23,321 nt of DNA from JAOUEA01 sp035550775 (GTDB taxonomy: Bacteria > Actinomycetota > UBA4738 > HRBIN12), in the NCBI GenBank assembly GCA_035550775.1, contig DASZOO010000192.1, positions 1 to 23,321 on the forward strand. Reading direction: 5' to 3'. Shown one piece after another: positions 6,663 to 15,407 of this stretch. Position numbers and translations under genes: made by a program. The first letter of the stretch is position 1. Each line of letters begins with the position of its first letter. A model generated the notes under the pieces. It was not told the origin of the DNA, did not search any database, and saw only the letters and a program-made list of their open reading frames with translations.

Positions 6663-8456
6663 GTGATCCGAAGGAGACGAACGTCGCTGTCGCTGGCCGC
6701 CGTGATCTGCGCGGTCGTGTCGTCGGGCGTCGGCGTCGCTGCGGCGCAGTCCTCCTCGCCCGAAGCCGACGAGCAGGTCACGTTCACGGTGGGGGTGACC
6801 GGCGACCTCAACTCCGCGAACCCGTTCCGCCAGATCGACACGACCGAGAGCTTCCTCACCGGCCTGATGTACGACGGCATCTTGCGCCTGGGTCAGAAGG
6901 ACTACGCGACCGAGCCCGAGCTGGTGGACAGCTGGGAGACGAGCGAGGACGGCATGACGTGGACGTTCGTGCTGCGTGACGACATCACGTGGAGCGACGG
7001 GGAGCCGATCACCGCGCAGGACTTCGTGTGGACGGCCGAGTTCATCATGGAGAACGACATCAGCTCGTGGAGCGACGGCTACCGGTTCACGGAGAGCATC
7101 GAGGCCGCTGACGAGCGCACGATCGTCTGGACGACCACTCGTCCGACCCTGGTTCCGGGGCTCCCCGGCTACAGCCTGATCCTGCCCGAGCACGTCTGGG
7201 GCGAGATGTCGCCGAAGGAGATCAAGGACTTCAGGAACTTCCCGGACACGGTGGCCAGCGGACCGTTCCGTCTCGTCGAGTGGGAACCCGGGGAGTTCTG
7301 GCGGTTGGAGGCCCGCGAGGACTACTACCAGGGCGCTCCGAACATCGACGAGATCGTCTTCCGCGTCTACAACTCGCCCGAATCGGTCGTGCAGGCGCTG
7401 ATCAAGGGCGAGATCGACCACACGGTGGTGCCCGGCGCCGGCCTGTTCGAGCGGTTGGAGACCGAGGATCCGAACGAGATCGGCACGGCGGTCACGAGCG
7501 CAGAGGCGTTCCACCAGATGTCGTTCAACGTCGTGGACGATCCGTCGAGCACGGCGCACCCGGCGGTGCTCGACCCGATCGTGCGCGAGGCGGTCGCCTG
7601 GGCCCTGGACAAGCAGACGATGGTCGACCGGGTCATGCGCGGCTACGCGGAGCCCGGAACGACGCCGATCGTGCCGCTGTACGACTTCTGGCATTGGGAA
7701 CCTCCGGCCGAAGAGGCCATCGGGTTCGACCCCGCCGAGGCCAACCGCTTGCTCGACGACGCCGGCTACCTCGATACCGACGACGACGGGGTCCGCGAGA
7801 TGCCGGGCGGCGGGGATCCGCTCCAGTGGCGGCTGTTCGTCGCGACCACCGACTCCGACGGCATCAAGGCGGCGCCGTTCGTGCAGGGATGGCTCCGCGA
7901 TATCGGCATCGAGACGTCGATCCGGTCGATGACCGACAGCAAGCTCTACGACCAGTGGTACGGATTCGACTGGGACCTGATCATCTACTCGTGGGGCGTG
8001 GGTCCCGACCCCGACTTCATCCTGTCGAGCTTCACGAGTGGGCAGTGCGGCTACTGGAGCGATACCTGTTACGCGAACCCCGAGTACGACCGCCTCTACA
8101 AGGAGCAGCAGGTCACGCTCGATGCCGCGGAGCGGCAGGCGATCGTGATGGAGATGCAGCAGATGCTTTATCGCGACCTGCCGGAGATCGTGCTCTGGTA
8201 TCCGAACAGCTTCGAGGCCTGGCGGGCCGACCGCTGGACCGGGTTCCTGCCGTGGCCCGAGCCCGACGGTGTCATGTTCTGGGGGAACCCGTACTCGGTG
8301 CTGAACGTGCGCCCGGTGGCCGACGCTCCGACGTCGGCGCAGTCCGACAGCGGCCTGCCGGCGATGGTCTGGGTCGGTGCCGCCGCGGTGCTAGTTGCGG
8401 CGATCGCCGGTGTGGTGCTGGTCAGGCGCCGGCGCGACGAGCACTACGCGGCCTGA
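6663..8456 (+). CDS. ABC importer substrate-binding protein (peptide family 5), C-terminally anchored
   Basis: A 597-aa family-5 solute-binding protein of the DppA/OppA type, which captures peptides or similar ligands for the adjacent permease. The N-terminus is a Sec signal (basic MIRRRR, hydrophobic core, AAAQ) with no lipobox cysteine. The SBP_bac_5 fold is shown by LVDSWETSEDGMTWTFVLR, ITWSDGEPITAQDFVWT and FNVVDDP...VREAVAWALDK. Unusually, residues about 567-588 form a transmembrane helix followed by VRRRRDEHYAA, so the protein appears tethered by its C-terminus rather than a lipid. The start is GTG at 6663 with AGGAGG four bases upstream. It is the first gene of a five-gene operon. The ligand cannot be told from sequence; dipeptides, oligopeptides, nickel or opines are all known in the family. 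Confidence 0.93.
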   Translation: MIRRRRTSLSLAAVICAVVSSGVGVAAAQSSSPEADEQVTFTVGVTGDLNSANPFRQIDTTESFLTGLMYDGILRLGQKDYATEPELVDSWETSEDGMTWTFVLRDDITWSDGEPITAQDFVWTAEFIMENDISSWSDGYRFTESIEAADERTIVWTTTRPTLVPGLPGYSLILPEHVWGEMSPKEIKDFRNFPDTVASGPFRLVEWEPGEFWRLEAREDYYQGAPNIDEIVFRVYNSPESVVQALIKGEIDHTVVPGAGLFERLETEDPNEIGTAVTSAEAFHQMSFNVVDDPSSTAHPAVLDPIVREAVAWALDKQTMVDRVMRGYAEPGTTPIVPLYDFWHWEPPAEEAIGFDPAEANRLLDDAGYLDTDDDGVREMPGGGDPLQWRLFVATTDSDGIKAAPFVQGWLRDIGIETSIRSMTDSKLYDQWYGFDWDLIIYSWGVGPDPDFILSSFTSGQCGYWSDTCYANPEYDRLYKEQQVTLDAAERQAIVMEMQQMLYRDLPEIVLWYPNSFEAWRADRWTGFLPWPEPDGVMFWGNPYSVLNVRPVADAPTSAQSDSGLPAMVWVGAAAVLVAAIAGVVLVRRRRDEHYAA

Positions 8457-8468
8457 TACCGGTCGGCG

Positions 8469-9449
8469 ATGGGCGAGTGGCGATACGTCGGCCGCAAGCT
8501 GCTGCAAGCGGGAGCGACTCTGCTGTTCATCATCACCGTGAACTTCTTCCTGTTCCGCGTCATGCCGAGCGACCCGGTGCGGCTGCTGACCCGTCAGCGC
8601 GGGGTGCAGCTTTCGCCCGAGGCGCAGGCCGCGCTCACCCACGATCTCGGCCTCGATCGGCCACTCCCGGCCCAGTTCGTGCAGTACCTCGCCGACACGT
8701 TCCGGCTGGACTTCGGGGACTCGTTCATCTTCCCCGGGCAGTCGGTGGTCTCGGTCTTCTCCCGGTTCCTGTGGCCGACCGTGCTGCTGGTGGGGACGGC
8801 CACCGTCTTGATGATCGTGATCGGCCTGTACCTGGGCATCCGCGGCGGCTGGAAACGGGGGCGGCCGCTCGACGTGGGCTCGATGGGCTTCTCGCTCCTG
8901 TTCTATTCGATGCCCGACTTCTGGCTCGCGATGATCCTGCTGATCGTCTTCTCCACCGCGTTGGGGTGGTTCCCGTCGGGGGGGTTCGAGTCACCGAGCT
9001 CCGACCTGACCGGGTTCGCCCGCGCGCTCGACATCGCGAACCACATGTTCCTGCCGGTGCTGACCCTGACGCTGGGCTACATCGGTGAGTACTACCTCGT
9101 CATGCGATCGTCGCTGCTCGACGTGCTCGGCGAGGACTACATCACGACGGTGCGGGCCAAGGGCATCAGGGAGGATCGTGTGCTGTGGCGTCACGCGGTC
9201 CGCAACGCGATGCTCCCCACGATCTCGCTGATCGCGCTGTCGTTCGGGTTCGTGCTGGCCGGCGCGATCACGGTCGAGCTGGTCTTCTCGTACCCGGGCC
9301 TCGGGCTGCTGGCGATCCAGGCGATCGACTCGCAGGACTTCCTGCTGCTGCAGGCCCTGTTCCTGTTCGCGAGCGTGGCCGTGCTCGTCTCGAACCTCGT
9401 GGCCGACCTCGTCTACAGCTGGGTGGACCCCCGGGTGCGGGAGGCCTGA
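8469..9449 (+). CDS. ABC importer permease, DppB/OppB type
   Basis: A 326-aa inner-membrane permease. The N-terminal helix (about 9-31) is followed by the family's periplasmic segment, then five more hydrophobic helices between about 103 and 317. The cytoplasmic EAA loop that docks with the ATPases reads GEDYITTVRAKGIREDRVLW at 221-240 followed by RHAVRNAMLPT. The C-terminus ends in the typical YSWVDPRVRE. The ATG at 8469 lies 12 bases after the binding-protein stop; its Shine-Dalgarno sequence is weak, so coupling is likely. It pairs with the next gene to form the translocation channel. Confidence 0.95.
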   Translation: MGEWRYVGRKLLQAGATLLFIITVNFFLFRVMPSDPVRLLTRQRGVQLSPEAQAALTHDLGLDRPLPAQFVQYLADTFRLDFGDSFIFPGQSVVSVFSRFLWPTVLLVGTATVLMIVIGLYLGIRGGWKRGRPLDVGSMGFSLLFYSMPDFWLAMILLIVFSTALGWFPSGGFESPSSDLTGFARALDIANHMFLPVLTLTLGYIGEYYLVMRSSLLDVLGEDYITTVRAKGIREDRVLWRHAVRNAMLPTISLIALSFGFVLAGAITVELVFSYPGLGLLAIQAIDSQDFLLLQALFLFASVAVLVSNLVADLVYSWVDPRVREA

Positions 9450-9451
9450 GC

Positions 9452-10390
9452 GTGACCGAGCCCGACGCAGGCGCCGGTGCACCGACGCCCGAGGTGGCCA
9501 CGCGGTCCGCCCGCTCGGTGGTCTGGGCGCGACGGCGCTTGTCCGCGAGGCGATTCTGGGCCACGTACCGGCGAAGCGTGATGGGGATCGCCGGGCTGGT
9601 GATCCTCGTGCTCTTCGCCCTGATGGCGTTGCTCGCTCCGGTGCTCGTCAGCGCGGATTCGCTCGACGTCACCAAGGCCACCGGACCGATCCTCGCGCCG
9701 CCGTCGTGGGAGTACCCGATGGGTACCGACGAGGCCGGACGGTCCGTGCTGGCGCTCGTCGTGTGGGGCTCGCGGGTCTCGCTCGCCATCGGCCTGCTCG
9801 CGGCGGTGGTGTCGATGGTGGTCGGGGCCGCGATCGGCATCGTCGCGGGCTACCGGGGCGGCCGATGGGACTCGGCGTTGATGCGCTTCACCGACTGGTT
9901 CCTCGTGCTGCCCGGACTGCCCCTGGCGATCACGCTGGCCGCGATCCTCGGCCAGTCCATGTTCATCATCGTCATGGTCATCGGTCTCACGTCGTGGCCC
10001 TGGACGGCGCGCATCGTCCGGAGCCAGGCGCTGTCGGTTCGCGAGCGCCCGTACGTGGAGCGGGCCCGTGGGCTCGGCGCCCACGACCTGCAGCTGATCG
10101 CGAAGCACGTGCTGCCGAACGTGTTCCCCGTGATCTTCGCCAACACGATCCTGTCGATCGCGCTCGCGATCCTCGCCGAGTCGGCGCTCTCGTTCATCGG
10201 CCTCGGCGATCCGCTGCGGGTCTCGTGGGGCGCGACGCTCGAGCTCGCCTTCGACGCCGGGGCCCCCACGATCGGCGCCTGGTGGTGGATCGGCTTCCCC
10301 GGCGCCTGCATCGTGCTCGTGGTGCTCGCGTTCACGATGTGCGGGAACGCCTTGGAGGAGATCCTGAATCCGAGGTTGCGGCAGCGATGA
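9452..10390 (+). CDS. ABC importer permease, DppC/OppC type
   Basis: The second channel subunit, 312 aa. An N-terminal cytoplasmic tail of about 44 residues leads into a helix at 45-67. The conserved family loop PMGTDEAGRSVLALVVWGSR (90-109) is next, then four or five more helices. The EAA loop is RERPYVERARGLGAHDLQLI (197-216) followed by KHVLPNVFP. The C-terminus NPRLRQR is typical. The GTG at 9452 is two bases after the preceding stop and gives the right N-terminus; the frame is open far upstream only because it overlaps the other permease gene. Its stop overlaps the next ATG by four bases (ATGA). Confidence 0.95.
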   Translation: MTEPDAGAGAPTPEVATRSARSVVWARRRLSARRFWATYRRSVMGIAGLVILVLFALMALLAPVLVSADSLDVTKATGPILAPPSWEYPMGTDEAGRSVLALVVWGSRVSLAIGLLAAVVSMVVGAAIGIVAGYRGGRWDSALMRFTDWFLVLPGLPLAITLAAILGQSMFIIVMVIGLTSWPWTARIVRSQALSVRERPYVERARGLGAHDLQLIAKHVLPNVFPVIFANTILSIALAILAESALSFIGLGDPLRVSWGATLELAFDAGAPTIGAWWWIGFPGACIVLVVLAFTMCGNALEEILNPRLRQR

Positions 10391-11373
10391 GCGTGCTCGA
10401 GGTCTCGGACCTGTCGGTGTCGTACGCGACGCGGGAAGGGCCGGTCCCCGCGGTGCGCGGGGTGTCGTTCGACATCGATCGAGGGCAGGTGTTGGGGCTC
10501 GCCGGGGAATCCGGATGCGGCAAGTCGACGATCGGGCTCGGGCTGCTGCGGCTGTTGCCTCGGGGCACCGAGATGCGAGGACGGGTGATGCTCGACGGCG
10601 CGGACGTGCTGGCGATGGCGCCGAGCGAGCTCGGCGCCGTCCGGTGGACGCAAGCCTCGATCGTGTTCCAGGGGGCCCAGCACGCGCTCGACCCCGTCAT
10701 CCGCGTCGGCGACCAGATCGAGGAAGCGATCCTGGCCCACCGGCCGGTTTCTCGGCGCGACGCGGCGGGTCGCGCCGCCGAGCTCCTCGAGCTCGTCGGC
10801 TTGCCCGCACGTCGCACGCGCGACTTCCCGAACGAGTTCTCTGGCGGACAGAAGCAGCGCGTGATGATCGCGATGGCGCTCGCGTGCGATCCCGATCTCG
10901 TGATCGCCGACGAGCCGACCACCGCGCTCGACGTCATGGTGCAGGCGCAGGTCCTCCGTCTGCTGAAGAACCTGCAGACCGAGCTCGGCCTCTCGATGCT
11001 GTTCATCACCCACGACCTCTCGGTGCTCGCCCAGGTGGCCGACCGGCTGGCGGTGATGTATGCGGGCCGCATCGTCGAGGAGGGGCCGGCGGCCGACGTG
11101 TTCGCCTCGCCTGTGCACCCGTACACGATGGCCCTGGCGGGTGCCTTTCCGAGGATCGGCGACGAGTCGTTCGTGCAGGCGCCGGGCGGGCTCGAGGGCG
11201 ATCCGCCGGACCCGCGTGACCTGCCGACGGGATGCAGCTTCCACCCGCGGTGCTCCCGGGTGATGGAGCGCTGCCGCACGGTCGATCCGCCGTCCTTCGC
11301 GGCGGGTGCGGATCGGCGCGCCGAGTGCCTGCTGCTCGAGGATGCCGGGGCCACGGAGTCGGTGCCGACGTGA
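10387..11373 (+). CDS. ABC importer ATP-binding protein, DppD/OppD type
   Basis: A 328-aa ATPase powering the importer. It has Walker A GESGCGKS (40-47), Q-loop VFQGAQHALDP (93-103), a signature FSGGQ at 151-155 (Phe instead of the common Leu), Walker B LVIADEP (171-177) and the switch histidine in ITHD (207-210). A C-terminal oligo_HPY extension contains Cys283, Cys289, Cys296 and Cys314, the cysteine pattern that binds an iron-sulfur cluster in some members. The start is the ATG in the four-base ATGA overlap with the upstream permease. It works as a heterodimer with the next gene product. Confidence 0.95.
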   Translation: MSVLEVSDLSVSYATREGPVPAVRGVSFDIDRGQVLGLAGESGCGKSTIGLGLLRLLPRGTEMRGRVMLDGADVLAMAPSELGAVRWTQASIVFQGAQHALDPVIRVGDQIEEAILAHRPVSRRDAAGRAAELLELVGLPARRTRDFPNEFSGGQKQRVMIAMALACDPDLVIADEPTTALDVMVQAQVLRLLKNLQTELGLSMLFITHDLSVLAQVADRLAVMYAGRIVEEGPAADVFASPVHPYTMALAGAFPRIGDESFVQAPGGLEGDPPDPRDLPTGCSFHPRCSRVMERCRTVDPPSFAAGADRRAECLLLEDAGATESVPT

Positions 11374-12422
11374 GCGTGCCGCTCCCCGCCGACGTCGCCG
11401 AGCATCCGGGCCCGCTGCTGCGGATCGACGACCTGCACGTGACGTTCGCCGGCAGACATCGCGTGTTGGAGCGACGCGCCCACCAGGGGTCCGCCCGCGC
11501 GGTCGACGGTGTCGACCTCGAGCTCGGTGAGGGGGAGGTCCTCGCCCTGGCGGGGGAGTCGGGGTGCGGCAAGACGACGCTCGCGCGCGCGATCATGGGG
11601 TTCGTGCGGCCCGACCGGGGGACGATCGAGTTCCGGGGAAAGCCGCTCGGCAAGGACCTCCGCGCCTACCGGCGGCAGGTCCAGATGGTCTACCAGGACC
11701 CGACCGGCGCCCTGAACCCCCGGCAGACCGTTTACGACTCGGTCGCGGAAGGCCTGCGCATCCACAAGGTGCCGGGTGACGAGGAGGAGCTGGTGCGCCG
11801 GGCGCTGGCGCGCGCCGGCCTGCGACCTCCCGAGCGATTCCTCCTGCGCTTCCCCCACGAGCTGTCGGGCGGGCAGCGTCAACGCGTCGTGATCGCGGGG
11901 GCGCTCGCGCTGGAGCCGCGAGTGATCGTGGCGGACGAGCCGGTCTCGAACCTCGACGCCTCGGTGCGCGGCGAGATCCTGCGCCTGCTGCTGCGTCTTC
12001 GGCGAGAGGATCGGATCAGCATCCTGATCGTCACGCACGACCTGGCGCTGGCATGGTCGGTCGCCGACCGAGTCGCGGTGATGTACCTGGGGCGCATCGT
12101 GGAGGTGGGGCCGACGCGCGACGTGCTGCTCGAACCCCGGCATCCGTACACCCGGGCGCTGCTCGACGTGGTGCCCGACGCGAACGACGCGGAGTCGCTC
12201 GACCGGCCCCTGTTGACCGGCGAGCCGCCCGATCCGACGCGCATCCCCGAGGCGTGCCGGTTCCATCCGCGATGCCCGGCGCTGGCCGACGGTCGCGCCG
12301 CGGAAGCACGCGTCGACGGGGCGTGCCGAGCCGACGACCCACGGCTCGAGCCGATCGTCGCGGGCCACCTGGCCGCGTGTCATCTGGCGACCGCCCGGTC
12401 GGACGCCTTCCGCGTACCATAG
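11370..12422 (+). CDS. ABC importer ATP-binding protein, DppF/OppF type
   Basis: The partner ATPase, 350 aa. It has Walker A GESGCGKTT (62-70), Q-loop VYQDPTGALNP (107-117), signature LSGGQ (165-169), Walker B VIVADEP (185-191), VTHD (221-224) and a C-terminal oligo_HPY region with CRFHPRC. GTG at 11370 is chosen because it forms a four-base GTGA overlap with the upstream stop; the GTG at 11376 is an alternative two codons in. Its last codons contain the TACCAT box proposed as the nuoD promoter, so the stop and the next promoter overlap. Confidence 0.95.
   Translation: MSVPLPADVAEHPGPLLRIDDLHVTFAGRHRVLERRAHQGSARAVDGVDLELGEGEVLALAGESGCGKTTLARAIMGFVRPDRGTIEFRGKPLGKDLRAYRRQVQMVYQDPTGALNPRQTVYDSVAEGLRIHKVPGDEEELVRRALARAGLRPPERFLLRFPHELSGGQRQRVVIAGALALEPRVIVADEPVSNLDASVRGEILRLLLRLRREDRISILIVTHDLALAWSVADRVAVMYLGRIVEVGPTRDVLLEPRHPYTRALLDVVPDANDAESLDRPLLTGEPPDPTRIPEACRFHPRCPALADGRAAEARVDGACRADDPRLEPIVAGHLAACHLATARSDAFRVP
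12415..12420 (+). promoter_or_regulatory. Putative -10 box of nuoD (TACCAT), overlapping the upstream stop
   Basis: TACCAT ends seven bases before the nuoD ATG, predicting a start one base before the codon. Its last base is the first base of the TAG stop of the upstream ATPase gene. It suggests that nuoD is transcribed on its own as a leaderless mRNA besides any read-through. Confidence 0.45.
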
Positions 12423-12427
12423 GCGCG

Positions 12428-13618
12428 ATGGCCGACATCCGAGAGCGACCAGCCTTCCAGTCCTCCGAGGTCACGAGCATGATCCGCGGCGGTGGCCTCG
12501 ACGTCGAGATCGCCGACGGCTCGATGGCGACCGAGGACATGATCCTCAACATCGGGCCCCAGCACCCATCGACCCACGGCGTGCTGCGCGTGGTCCTCGA
12601 GCTCGACGGTGAGGTCATCGTGCGAGCCGAGCCGGTGATCGGGTACATGCACCGGGCGGCGGAGAAGCTCTCCGAGTTCCGCGATGCGCGCCAGACGATG
12701 GTCCTGATGAACCGCCACGACTGGCTCAGTGCCTTCAACAACGAGCTCGGGTTCGTGATCGCGGTCGAGCGGCTCGCCGGCATCGAGGTGCCCGAGCGGG
12801 CTCAGTGGATCCGAACGATGTTCGCCGAGTGGAACCGCATCCTGAACCACCTGATGTTCTCGGGGTCCTACCCGCTGGAGCTCGGGGCGATGACGCCCGT
12901 GTTCTACGCCTTCCGAGAGCGCGAGATGATCCAGGACCTCGTGGAGAGCGCCACCGGCGCTCGCATGCACCATTCCTACTGCCGCGTGGGCGGGCTCAAG
13001 GACGACCTTCCCGCCGGGTTCCTGAAGCGCTCGGTCGGCGTGCTCGCCGCGGTCCGCGCGGCGATCCGCGAGTTCGAGACGTTGATCATGGGCAACGAGA
13101 TCATCTTCGCCCGATGCCGGAACATCGGCGTGCTGCCGGCGGAGACCGCGCTCGCCTACGGCACGAGCGGGCCGGTGCTGCACGCGAGCGGCGTGCCCAT
13201 GGACCCGCGCAAGGACGAGCCGTACGAGAAGTACGGAGAGGTCGAGTTCGAGGTGCCCGTGGGCCAGACCGGCGACAGCTACGATCGTCTGTACGTGCTC
13301 GTGGAGCGCATGAAGCAGAGCTGTAACATCATCGAGCAGTGCATCGACAAGCTGCCGCCGGGCGAGTTCCGGGCGCCGAAGCTGCCGAAGACCTTGAAGC
13401 TCGACGGCGAGGTGTACGTGCGCACCGAGAACCCGCTCGGGATGATGGGCTACTACCTCGTCGGCGACGGGAAGAAGCAGCCGTACCGGCTGAAGATGCG
13501 CACCCCGTCGTTCTCGAACGTGAGCGTGATCCCCGCGATGTTGCCCGGGACCCAGCTTCCCGACCTGATCTCGATCCTGGGCTCGATCTTCTTCGTGGTC
13601 GGAGACGTCGACCGCTAG
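12428..13618 (+). CDS. nuoD: NADH-quinone oxidoreductase subunit D (orphan copy)
   Basis: NuoD (49-kDa/Nqo4) is the peripheral complex I subunit that, with NuoB, forms the quinone pocket next to cluster N2. At 396 aa it is full length, from NIGPQHPSTHGVLR (41-54) to the conserved C-terminal GDVDR. It aligns well with Thermus Nqo4: ILNHL, GAMTPVFYAFREREMI and GARMHHSYCRVGG are all present. His50 (Nqo4 His38) is kept. The quinone-head-group tyrosine (Nqo4 Tyr87, in RMDY) is Trp99 in NRHDW, and its partner Asp139 (LLDLGA) is Glu151 (PLELGA). No other nuo gene is in the window, so this is either an isolated paralogue or a displaced subunit. Arg76 matches the arginine that is dimethylated in bovine NDUFS2. 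The ATG at 12428 fits the -10 box. Confidence 0.95.
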   Translation: MADIRERPAFQSSEVTSMIRGGGLDVEIADGSMATEDMILNIGPQHPSTHGVLRVVLELDGEVIVRAEPVIGYMHRAAEKLSEFRDARQTMVLMNRHDWLSAFNNELGFVIAVERLAGIEVPERAQWIRTMFAEWNRILNHLMFSGSYPLELGAMTPVFYAFREREMIQDLVESATGARMHHSYCRVGGLKDDLPAGFLKRSVGVLAAVRAAIREFETLIMGNEIIFARCRNIGVLPAETALAYGTSGPVLHASGVPMDPRKDEPYEKYGEVEFEVPVGQTGDSYDRLYVLVERMKQSCNIIEQCIDKLPPGEFRAPKLPKTLKLDGEVYVRTENPLGMMGYYLVGDGKKQPYRLKMRTPSFSNVSVIPAMLPGTQLPDLISILGSIFFVVGDVDR

Positions 13619-13632
13619 TCCATCGCGGACCC

Positions 13633-14742
13633 GTGGGCGCCGTCGGGACCCCGTCGCTCGCCGAGGCCGTGGAGCGGGCCCGTGCCGTCGCCGACGGCGT
13701 GCTGTTCCCTCGGGCCCAGGAGACCGACCGGGCGCCGTTCGTTCCCCCCGGGAACCTCCGGGCGCTGCGCGACGCCGGTCTGCTGGGCCTGCACGGACCA
13801 CGGGAGGTGACGGGCGGACTCGGAGCGGATCACGCGGCCGCCCGCCCGGTCCTCGAGGCGGTGGCCGGTGGATGCGGGGCCACCTCGTTCGTGTGGGCGC
13901 AGCACCACGGGGCGGTCAGGCGCGTGCGCGCGGGCGACGGACCGGCGCGTGCTTCGTGGCTGCCCGGGCTGTGCGACGGATCGACGTTCGCCGGCATCGG
14001 ATTCGCCTACCTCCGCCGGCCCGGCCGGCCGGCGGTCCGCGCCGAGCGCAGCGCGAACGGCTGGCGCATCGAGGGGGAAGCCCCGTGGATCACGGGCTGG
14101 GGCGTGATCGACGTGGTCATCGTGATGGCGCGCGCGGCCGATGGCTCGGTGGTGACCGTGGCGGTCGATCGCCCGGGGGATCGCAGCGAGCTGCGCGCCG
14201 GGCCGCCGCAGGCGCTCGCCGTGATGGGGGCGACCCGGACGGTCACCCTCGCGTTCGACTCCGTGGAGGTCGGTGACGACGACGTGGTGGGCGTGCTCGA
14301 CGATCGCGAGTGGGACCGCCGCGACCGGCTCGGCTCGTCGATGCCCGCGCCGGCGCCGTTGGGCATCGCGGACCGCGCGATCAGGCTGCTCGCCGACCTC
14401 GCCTCGACATCCGCCGTGGCCGAGACCGCGGCCGCGCTGACGGCCCGGCTGGAGGAGCGGCGCCGGTCCGCCGACCTCGTCGCACGGTCGGTGGCCGCCT
14501 CGGCGTCGGCGGACGACAGGGCATTCGACGAGGCGATCGTCGAGGGTGCCCGCGAGCGCGACCGCGGGTTGGACCTCGCCCGCCGGGCGACCGACGCGCT
14601 CGTCGCCGCGAGCGGCGGGCGCGCGATGTCACTCGACCATCCTGCGCAACGGCTGAGCCGCGAGGCGACCTTCTTCCTGATCCAGGCGCAGACGGGCGAC
14701 CTGCGGCTCTCGACGTTGCGCCGAGTCGCCGCCCGCGCCTGA
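13633..14742 (+). CDS. Acyl-CoA-dehydrogenase-like flavoprotein
   Basis: A 369-aa member of the acyl-CoA dehydrogenase superfamily, which also includes flavin monooxygenases of the DszC/HpaB type. Three parts are visible: an N-terminal helical domain with LRALRDAGLLGLHGPREVTGG, a beta domain with the flavin-binding segment GWRIEGEAPWITGWG at about 140-154, and a C-terminal helical bundle ending in ATFFLIQAQTGDLRLSTL. The usual catalytic glutamate of true dehydrogenases cannot be placed by eye, so the substrate and even dehydrogenation are uncertain. The GTG at 13633 is 14 bases after the nuoD stop with no clear Shine-Dalgarno sequence; the start could differ. Adjacency to nuoD hints at co-expression but proves nothing about electron transfer between them. 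Confidence 0.82.
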   Translation: MGAVGTPSLAEAVERARAVADGVLFPRAQETDRAPFVPPGNLRALRDAGLLGLHGPREVTGGLGADHAAARPVLEAVAGGCGATSFVWAQHHGAVRRVRAGDGPARASWLPGLCDGSTFAGIGFAYLRRPGRPAVRAERSANGWRIEGEAPWITGWGVIDVVIVMARAADGSVVTVAVDRPGDRSELRAGPPQALAVMGATRTVTLAFDSVEVGDDDVVGVLDDREWDRRDRLGSSMPAPAPLGIADRAIRLLADLASTSAVAETAAALTARLEERRRSADLVARSVAASASADDRAFDEAIVEGARERDRGLDLARRATDALVAASGGRAMSLDHPAQRLSREATFFLIQAQTGDLRLSTLRRVAARA

Positions 14743-14805
14743 CACTCCAGTCACACCCCGCTCCGTGCCGATAGCACCCGGGAGCGACGTCCGAGGGAGT
14801 TCGGC

Positions 14806-15384
14806 GTGGAGACGATCGGGTTGTTCCGCACCCGCGCGACGCGCGACGGTGCGGTGGAGGTCTGGACGAAGGGGTGGCGACTCGAGTCGCAGGTGCCCGC
14901 CATGGTGCCTGCCCTGATCGCGATGGCCTTCCTGTTCTCACCGTTCCCGGTGCCCGTTCGGGCGCTGGGCGCCGCGGCCCTGTTGGCCGGTGCGTGGATC
15001 GTGCTGAGGATGACGCGGATCGGATTCCGCATCGACGTCGCCGGTGTGCAGGTGATCGATGTGATCCGCACCCACCGGGTGATGTGGGATCGCTTCGAGG
15101 GGTTCGTGGGCGAGCGGAACGAGCACGAGGGCCGGTGCGTGCTGGTCACGACCGACGGCCGTCGCATCCCCTCGCCCGGCACCCTCGACCCCGACGAGAT
15201 GGATCCGTTCTGGGCGCAGGGCGAGGTCTCGGCCGTGGACCAGCTCAACCGGCTGACGATGCGGCTTCGCCGGTCGGTGACGTCGGGGAGCGCTCCGAGC
15301 GCCGGCGGGGCACCCGTGGCCGAGGAGCCTGGTGACGACCTGTCGCCGGGCGCTCGCCGCCTCCGGACGATCGCCGAGGGCTGA
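14806..15384 (+). CDS. Small membrane protein with bacterial PH-like domain
   Basis: A 192-aa protein. Two hydrophobic segments at about residues 33-48 and 52-67 form a membrane hairpin. They are followed by a beta-rich region, IGFRIDVAGVQVIDVIRTHR then VMWDRFEGF and CVLVTTDGRRIPSPG, that resembles the actinobacterial bPH_6-type PH domain. A polar, disordered-looking tail ends the protein. Such proteins are of unknown function and probably sit on the inner face of the membrane. The GTG at 14806 has GAGGGAG six bases upstream, a good Shine-Dalgarno sequence. The gene is convergent with the methyltransferase gene, 23 bases apart. Confidence 0.75.
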   Translation: METIGLFRTRATRDGAVEVWTKGWRLESQVPAMVPALIAMAFLFSPFPVPVRALGAAALLAGAWIVLRMTRIGFRIDVAGVQVIDVIRTHRVMWDRFEGFVGERNEHEGRCVLVTTDGRRIPSPGTLDPDEMDPFWAQGEVSAVDQLNRLTMRLRRSVTSGSAPSAGGAPVAEEPGDDLSPGARRLRTIAEG

Positions 15385-15407
15385 ACCCGACGTCGTCCCT
15401 GGCGGGC

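Noticed and set aside
10332..12383. A 683-codon minus-strand open frame
   Set aside because: It is antisense to both ABC ATPase genes, which have every expected motif. The product shows no family resemblance.
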